Source: Nematopogon swammerdamellus (taxonomy: Eukaryota; Arthropoda; Insecta; Lepidoptera; Adelidae). From it: DNA of 64,000 nucleotides. Location: contig OX336358.1 of assembly GCA_946902875.1 (NCBI GenBank), forward strand, positions 15,059,694-15,123,693, read 5' to 3'. The translations under genes were made by a program, and so were the position numbers. Under the pieces are notes generated by a model. The model worked only from the letters and a program-made list of their open reading frames with translations. It was not told the DNA's origin and did no database searches. Positions 33,131-41,800 of this stretch are shown here, in pieces. The first letter of the stretch is position 1, and every line of letters begins with the position of its first letter.

Positions 33131-34330
33131 GCAAAGGATTTTTGGTATTTGAATAGTTTTTATTTACTTTAATATGTATGTTAGATGTATTTATGCTGAC
33201 AATAAATATTCGCAAAGTTTCTACTTTATGAGAATATATTAAGTAAAATTTGAGATCAGGGTTGAAAATATGCGACACCATTTGTTTAAACTCCCCCTTA
33301 AGCATCGGATAGCTTTCACCTGTCCTTAGCACCAGTAGTTAGTTTTCTAAACTCAAAATGGAGTATTTCTTTTTTTCTTTTTTCAATTTCACCAAAATCT
33401 CCTATGCTATCCCTGAGCGGGGTTTCCCACTTCTGACAATTAAACTCACAAATAACAGATAACTCCCTGTGGTTTCTTCGGCCTGACCGTTGTGGAAGAA
33501 ATCCTGGCTAGAGACATCTACAAATTTCAAGTTTCACATTTTTCCGAAAAAATTATTTATTTATTTATTTTTCTTCATCATCTGTAGATACACAAAAAAT
33601 ACACTTAGGTTCGTCAGTCATTTAAGTTTAAGCAAAAAATAGGCCATCGTCAAAAAATTCAATACACCACATAAAATTTATAGTAATTACCTGGGCGACC
33701 GAGCTTCGCTCGGCGTCTACACCTGTCATGATAAACTTGAAAAAATAACATTATCTAAATACAAAATTTCATCCAAATCGTTAGAGCCGTTTCCGAGAAA
33801 CCAATTATATATATAGGTATATATATACAACTTTACATATCTCACTTAAATTAATAGGATAACGCACTCTATAACTAACAAAATGTCAAGAAAAATAAAA
33901 ATCAAAAATAACTCGTTGACAAAAGAATATCCGAAATAAATAACAATTGTCAAAAAATGTCCGAGAATTGAAACTATATTCTCCCTAAGTGATGATTACA
34001 AACCAAACCCACAATCTCAGAAATCAAGACTACTACTCAAAACACACTCCACGTCTCATACAAACATGTACAAAAAGAAAGCAGTTATCCAATGTAATCG
34101 TGATAATGGCCCCGACGACTTCGCACTCGATCCGGACAAGAACAATTTTACTTCTCTAGATGAAGTAACAGCGGATGCAGTAATGCTGGGTTACATGCAC
34201 ACAATAGTGGGTTTAGATGATGAGATTTGAGATAAAAATGCCTTCAAAGCATTCATAGTGTGGTTTGGGTATCTGATTGCAGTAGAGACGGATGATGGAA
34301 ATTAACTGAGGAACGAAGAGTAATATTACA
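33131..34330. other. Intergenic AT-rich DNA with one repeat terminus
   Basis: CCTGGGCGACCGAGCTTCGC at about 33690 with CCAAATCGTTAGAGCCGTTT is a common insect transposon end; its class is unknown to me. No gene. Confidence 0.35.
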
Positions 34331-34664
34331 TACATACATACCTTACCACACGGGATACAGATCCCGAAAATCGGTGTAAGCAGAGTAATCGGAATTGTGC
34401 TGCAGGTACTCTTGTAAGTGACAGCACAACACCGACCACCACTGTTAGCAAAGTATTCGGACAAGATAACTATCAAGCAACAAGTGAGGTACGAAGACCC
34501 ACTCGCTGCATGACTAGGTGGAAGGACAGTTCCAAGGTGAGAGGTGGCTAACCCGTCGCCCTTTAGCACGGCATCTTGTCCTTATTCCTTAGTCACCTTT
34601 TACGACATGCACGGAGAGAGATGCAGGGGGACTATTCTTTTTAAGTACCGGCCCCACACGGTAG
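34331..34664 (-). mobile_element. Family C retroposon, full length
   Basis: In minus orientation it runs from ACCGTGTGGGGCCGGTACTT to a (TATG)n tail. Confidence 0.8.
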
Positions 34665-35304
34665 AAGAGAAATGTTCTTATGTGCTAACGATGCCCACGG
34701 AAATTTAGTTCGCGGGGTTGAGAATACTATGCGGGCCTGATTGATGCCATGAACGTGTCTTTTGAATGACCGATACTTTAATGGATTTGAAATATTAAGA
34801 ACTTCCAGATGACGTTATTGAAAAAATTACAAATGTGGAATAGTGAACGGAGTTATACGGCATTATGGCATAAACGGCAACGTAGTACGTGGCCATCCGT
34901 GGTTTCTGCCTACCCCTATTGGGAGACAGGCTTGACGTTATGTACATTATGCACAAACTCACTGAAAAAAGTTAATAACATGATTATTATCTTCGCCATA
35001 TTTCAATAAAGTGTGTCATATTGAACAAAGGAAGACAATATTGTACGATTCCGTCACAGACATTACTGTTTTTGACTAATAATTTCATGTAAAAGGGCTA
35101 GAGAACAAAAGAAAGCATATGACATAAGATGACGTTAGCGCTACACCAAAAGAACAACGAGACGAAATGAATACAGAGCAACGTCAAATTTTCACTACAT
35201 TGTCTGTCGTTGTGGGACCAAGCGTGACGTCTTCGTCAGTTCCCTTTTTTTTTCTCAAATCCGCGAACAATGGCAAAGTTCATCCGAACATAACACAATG
35301 AGTC
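34665..35304. other. Upstream flank of the Osi8-like gene
   Basis: Degraded LINE Y-like text (AACGATGCCCACGGAAATTT) occurs at 34680-34760, and TTTCTGCCTACCCCTATTGG at 34902. No gene. The last 200 bp before 35305 are probably promoter-proximal. Confidence 0.35.
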
Positions 35305-35310
35305 TATAAA
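35305..35310 (+). promoter_or_regulatory. Candidate TATA box of the Osi8-like gene
   Basis: CTATAAAACGAG lies about 265 bp upstream of the ATG, in the only TATA-like context close to the gene. Transcription would start near 35335, leaving a 5' leader of about 240 bp. This is motif evidence only. Confidence 0.35.
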
Positions 35311-35573
35311 ACGAGTGAAAATTCACAACACTTTTGCTATAAGTGAATCTGATCTCATTCGGTGTGGTCGTTCTTCTGGATCTAATTTAAATACAGTTTC
35401 AATTTCTTCTTCAATATATATTATTATTTCTCTTTCAATTTTAATAAATACAATATTATCATTATAATTTAATTAATCACTAACAGCTGGAGTGTTCATA
35501 ATTTCATCATTATTAACAGTTAAATTTGTTAATCAATTCATCATCAATGACATCATAACACAAATCATCAAAC

Positions 35574-35890
35574 ATGGCTTTCAAATTATCATCAAAATAC
35601 GGCATCTTGTTGCTTATATCATTCAGTATACCAGCTATACCAGTGCAGTTGCAACAAGGTGAAGAAATTGTAGAGAACAATGTTCAAAGTGCGAGTTTAA
35701 AGGAATGCTTGAGCGTGGAAAGCAGGAGTCGAGATCTAGGAGTTTGCTTCGGAAATGAACTACTGACCAACCTCCATCAGTATGACGAGCAGGATTCCTT
35801 CAGCTTGGCCAATGGAGTGTCGTTTGTGAGGGATGAGAAGACACCTAGGGATTTTAGCAGTTTCCTGGACAAAGATCCTATGGATTTTAG
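35574..35890 (+). CDS. Osi8-like exon 1
   Basis: The start ATG at 35574 is followed by a hydrophobic signal peptide (ILLLISFSIPAIPVQ). The exon ends GATTTTAG/GTAAGT in phase 2. It contains Cys45 and Cys58 and the SLANGVSFVRD motif. Confidence 0.85.
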
Positions 35891-38800
35891 GTAAGTGTTA
35901 CTGTTTGGTTTGACTAAATCATTGCAGCACAGAATAACTTGTGCAACTTGAATTAGACGGAAAACTTGAGAGAAAAAATTTACGTTGACGGTCTGACTGT
36001 TGGTGAGTGATCGTCCGGCCGTTGAGGCTGGCTGTTGTTCAGATTCAGCTTAAAACTTCAGTTCAGGTTCCTTACCTTACTAGGCTATGATTGGGTTTAA
36101 TCCGTCATGATTGGTACCAGCGCACTGAATGAAGGTGTCGGTCGAAAGAGCTTTTGTTTACGAGAAAATTGTTTACGTTTTCCATCCAGTTCAGTGTAGC
36201 CGGCAAGTACAAAAGGAAGCACAGGCTATGACACTTATCCATGATACGTTTACCAAGGTATATGGTCTTGCATCACGTATTTTATTTAATATTGCTTATT
36301 TTTTATTCTTTGAAGTGATTTAAAATTACCTAATTATCTCGTACCTCTGAATCATTGGAGAGACAATTTTCCATTGTCATTAGTATTCAATAGAAGTCCT
36401 CAATCTCTTTAACAATTTCGCCCAGGTCCATCATGGAAAGTGCCTCCACTCTCATCTCAAAGCGTTCCTTACATTGGGACATGAGCACTCTCTACCCGGG
36501 CCTGGTGATGAGGATTGGCCCAACGCTGGCCAATGGAATCCTTGAGTTCGTCATGGACCCTCGCATAAAGGACAGAACCTATCAGGGCTCCGAAGAAGTG
36601 TCTACAGGTAAGGAATGGAGGTTCCTCATATAATTCCTCATTTAGCGGCGGGTGGCCGAATGGTTTGGGCATCGGCTTCTCATGCGAGAGGTCCGCGGTT
36701 CGAATCCGGTCGGCGTGTACCAATGAGTTTTTTCTGACGAAAAAATTTACGTGCATACCTACACCTGCTGTTTCACCGTTCGGAACCGGTGTAAAACTGT
36801 AGGTCCCTTCCCTTGCCCCTTACTAGGTGGTAGGCTCAAATTGTAGCCGACTGGGTTGGTACCACCGTACTGGATGTAAGATGGCCGCATAGCAGCCTCG
36901 GTTGTGTTCTCCTCTAGTCCAGTATAGCCAGCAATCCAGGGAAGTCTGCGGTATGGCGCCTACCTTCTCGGAGGTGATATTGGCTGGTCGGAGCATGCGC
37001 TTTGGCCCCTCCGACTCAGCCACCCTACCGGATTACATAAAAAAAAAATTATAATCGGTCAATTTTCCTGCAGTCCTCCCGACCCCTAGGGAACCACTGC
37101 TTTTCACCGACCTACTTGATGTCGTCGTCCCACTGAATTTTGGAATAAAATAAAGCTAACCAACCCTTTGTAGTAAGTACTATCAGCTCTCCTCTTCTTG
37201 TTTCCTCTTCGCTATGTCTTCTCCTCTCTACTATTGTATGTGTGTGTGTCTGTCTATTCTAAACTAAACTAAAAAATTGCATATCAGGCATACCATCAGG
37301 CATCAGGAATATGTATAGGCTATGTATCATTATGATATTTCTCAAAGAGCAGTCGATACATTTCGCATGTTGCGAAAAAAGTATTACCGCGCCATGCATC
37401 ACATATCATCTGCCTAGTCTGTTGGACACGTAATAACATTTTTCATTAAGGGGGGGGTACTAGGCAAAACATCACATCAGTCAGTCAGTCAGTCAGTCAG
37501 TCAGCGTGTGAGCGTCCACTGCTGGACATACGCCTCTCCAATTTTCCTCCAGTCCTCCCGGCCTTCAGCGATACGGAACCACTGATTTCCGCCGGCGTAC
37601 TTGATGTCGTCGTCCCACCTGGCGGGTGGTCTTCCCACACTCCGTTTTCCTGTCCACGGCCGCCAGTGTAGGACACGGTTACTCCAACGGTCATCGTCTC
37701 TTCGGCTAACGTGCCCAGCCCACTGCCATTTGAGCTTAGCCACCCGGTGTCCAATATCGACTACTTTGGTGCGTCGGCGGATTTCCTCGTTACGCACCAT
37801 ATCACGTAGCGATATTCCCAGCATGGCTCGCTCCATTGCTCGCTGGGCAACTTTCAACCTTTGGACAACAGCGACCGTCAGAGTCCACGTTTCACACCCG
37901 TACGTCATAACCGGGAGGACACACTGGTCATATATACGGGTCTTTAAATTCTGCGGAAGGTCAGACTTCAGGACGAATTTTAGTTTTCCAAAGGCAGCCC
38001 AACCCAGTTGAATTCGTCTCTCCACCTCCTTAAGCAGACCTTGTCTACCAAGCCGCAGAATTTGACCGAGGTATACGTACTCTTCAACCTGTTCGATCAC
38101 TTCTCCGCCAATAACAATTTGTCCTCCCGTCATAACCTCGGTCGCCATGACCTTGGTTTTGTCCCGGTTCATCTTCAGACCAACCTTCATCGACGCTGTA
38201 TAAAGGTCTTCCAGCATGATCTGAAGCTGATCTCGGGAATTTGACAGAAGAACAATGTCATCGGCGAAACGCAGATGACTGAGAAGATCTCCATTCACGT
38301 TTATACCCATGTTGTCCCACTCAAGCATCTTGAACACATCTTCCAATGCGTTTGTGAAGAGCTTGGGTGAGATCACATCCCCCTGCCTTACGCCTTTACC
38401 AAGGAGGATAGGTTGGGTATTCTCGTGAAGCCTCACAGTCATCGTCGCGGACCGATACAGATTTCGGAGCACCTCGATGTAGCGGTGGTCGATTCTGCAC
38501 CTGAGGAGGGAGTTTTCGACAGCCCATTTTTCAACTGAGTCGAACGCCTTCTCATAGTCGACGAAGGCTAGGAAGAGCGGCTTGTTGTACTCCTCGCATT
38601 TTTGCACCAATTGTCTCACAGTAAATATGTGGTCCATGGTGCCGTACCCTTTCCTAAATCCAGCTTGCTCACGAGGCTGGTACTGGTCCAGCCTCTGTGT
38701 CAGCCGACTCGTGATGACTCTCGAAAAGACCTTGTACACGTGGCTAAGAAGTGAGATAGGTCGATAGTTTTTCAACTTCGCCCTATCCCCCTTCTTGTGA

Positions 38801-41800
38801 AACAAGACAACGACACTATTTCGCCATGCGGCCGGAACTACACCGCCTTCAAGAACTGCATTGAACAGTTTTTGCAGTTCCTTCAGGATCGGTCGTCCGC
38901 CAGCGTTTAGCAGCTCTGTCGTTATCCCGTCTTCACCTGGAGCCTTGTGTTTTTTGAGTCCTTTCAAGGCAGCCTTTATCTCATAGACACTAATATCGGG
39001 TAGATCCTCCGTGTAGTGTCTAGTGAGCGGCGCACGCCTATCAGAGTCGACTGGTTTGCTTGGACTTGGGGCAGGGATTGCTGCGGAGTACAATTGGCCA
39101 TAAAATTCCTCCACCGCCTCAAGAATATCCGGCTTTCTTGCGGTGACAACCCCATTCGCCCGCTCGAGTTTCGAGATTTGGTTAGCGCCGGTAGAGAAGG
39201 CACGGGCAAACACTTTGCTGCCTCGATTTTTCTCTATAACGCGCTCAACCATCTTCATGTTCTCTCGGCGAATATCACGGCGAATGGACTTGCTTATGGT
39301 CTTGTTGAGGTTCCTGTGCACGACACTACTCCGGGTCTCCGGTTTCATATTCCGTCGTGTTTCCAGGAGCCTCAACGTCTCTGCGGATAGCTTGCTACGG
39401 GGTGCCTGTCGACTTTTGCTGAAGTGCTGCTCTGCAGTGTCCGTTAGTGCGGATACGAAGCCCGTATACACCTTGTCGATGTCGGTATCCTCATCTCGTG
39501 GCGCTAAGCTAAAAGCATCCGCGAGTTTGGCTTCGAAATTTTCGAGCGTCTCGTCCGGTATGTTTAGCTTGGCCAACGGTTTGTGGATGAGTTTGCGCCG
39601 TTCCATCTTGAGGTTTAGCTTCAGCGTACCTCGCACTAGTCGGTGATCGCTGCCAGTATCGAAGCGGTTAAGGACAGTAACGTCTATACACGACGATTTA
39701 CTGTCCGCCAGTATGAAGTCGATCTCGTTCCTCGTGCAACCGTCAGGGCTGGCCCACGTCCATTTCCTTTTTTCCTTTTTCAGGAAAAAGGTATTCATGG
39801 CGTGGAGCTGGTTAGCTTCGAGATAGTTGACCAACATCTGGCCGCGTCGATTCCTGACACCGATACCGTACGGACCTACTGCTCTGTCTCCCTTCAGAGG
39901 CTTGCCCAGTTTGGCATTAAAATCTCCCATCACGTACTGGAAGTGGGATTTGTTGGTTTCTAAGGCTTTGGATACATCCTCGTAAAACTGCTCCACCTCG
40001 TCGTCAGCGTGTGAACTCGTGGGAGCGTATACCTGCACCACCTTCAGCTGATACCGCTTGTTCAGTATGATGATGATGTAGGCCACTCTGTCCGACACGC
40101 TGTCGATTTCGATGATGCTGTTCACGAGGCTGCGCCTCACCATAAATCCCACTCCACCTTCCGATTTTTGGGGATTTCCTCTGAAGTAGAATAGGTTGCC
40201 GGAACGTAGCACTTCAGTCTCTTCGCCCTTTCTTCTGACCTCGCAAAGACCCAGGATGTCCCATTTTATATGAGCCAGCTCCTGTTCCAGCTCGACCAGT
40301 TTCTCTTGCGTTCTCAAAGTCCGTATGTTATGGGTAGCCAAGTGTAGTTGGGTGTGGCAGCCAGATCTAACCCAGGGATTCTTAGCACCCCTCGCCCCGC
40401 CGGAACCTGGACCGCCACCACGATGATCCGGAATAGCGGGGCCGCTGGGAACTAGGGGCCGAGGTACTGTAGGACTTTTCATTGGAGGTTTTGGCCATAG
40501 AACGCCACGTTGGCCAAACGTCTTGGCGAGTCTTCCGCTCTCGTCAGCCTTAGGCTTGTAATACCTATGGTATTACGCACCTAAGTTTCCAGGATACACC
40601 GCGAGGAGGTGTGAGTCGGAAATTGGAGAAAGAATTTCACTCCGCTACTACTTCACCATCGTGCGATGGTGCAGCATTAGCAGGAGATTAATTCAGTCTC
40701 CCTTTTATATCCTCACATCATATCATATTATATTACATCACATCATATTATCCTAACTATAGCCATATTTCAATAGATATAACTATAATTTATATGCTTA
40801 TAGTTAGGTAAAGGTTCAAGGTATAATGTGTGATAGATTATTGTAATTTAATCTTGTAAATTCTCTGAAAAATAAGTGAGTGAAAAGTGGTAAAAACGTT
40901 CGAAAATGCATTTCCTATTTCGTCACAAATACGTCCATACAAAAAACGCTCGCGCACGGCAACGGCCCAAAATTTAGAATGTTCAAAGATAGTTCAGTGA
41001 AAAACCATTTATTCTGTAAGCGTTTGAGTTTATTTAGATGATTCTTAGTCTTATTGACTCTAAGCTCAATGAAGCATTTTTCGTATTAGATGCATTTGTA
41101 AAAAATGGCGAGGGAAATAGCAAAGGCATTTTTTAACGATTTTACCACTTTTCAACCATATATTTTAAAAGGAATTTATAAAATTAAATGAAAAATAATG
41201 TATTCACATTATACCTTGAATCTTTACCTAACTATAGGCATATATATTATAGTAAAATCACTTGAAATATGGGTATGGTTAGGGAAATACGAAGTGCTTT
41301 TGCCTAGTACCCCCCCTTAAGGAAGTCTACAAGAACTTCCTAGGCAGCATATGACTAACTGCTAAACATAACCTATAAATATAACTGTAAAACTGTTAAT
41401 TCGTTCATAGATCATTGTCGCACACACATACAAATTTTACTTTCTTTTCTTCGTCTCACTTGAACTGTGGTGTCCGTTATATTCGTATTTTGTGCTTATA
41501 AAATCTATTGTGGCATCTATTTTATCTAGTTCACCTTCTAACATCTATTTTATTTGTATAAGTATGTTTTTTATTTGTTTATGTATATATTTGTATAAGT
41601 ATGTAGTATGTTTAAATATACTTTCCTGCCCAAATGTCTCTGCACTACCCTTGCCATTTTATTTCTCACTTACTCTGATCACCAAAAGATTGACTGGAAG
41701 AAATCACTTAAAGTGATAAGTCCGCCTTTGCACGCTACTGTTCTCTTGTTTCTGTGTGAATTATTGTTAACTTCTATTACTCTTCTGTATGTTATCTTCT

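Larger units (their letters stand above)
37450..41316. mobile_element. TTAA-flanked fold-back MITE (about 600 bp) interrupted by the RTE element
   Basis: Ends are GGGGGGGGTACTAGGCAAAA at 37450 and its reverse complement at 41297-41316, flanked by TTAA at 37446-37449 and 41317-41320. Inner parts at 40751-40940 and 41100-41285 are long imperfect inverted repeats (for example TTCAAGGTATAATGTG at about 40816 against CACATTATACCTTGAA at about 41206). Removing the RTE and one target duplication rejoins the left arm. Confidence 0.75.

Noticed and set aside
36655..36720. tRNA gene (box A and box B present)
   Set aside because: It is the head of a family A SINE. The cloverleaf is not closed and the same head recurs at 191-597 with the SINE body attached.
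39143..39963. Plus-strand ORFs over the RTE element
   Set aside because: Antisense shadows of the RTE polyprotein.
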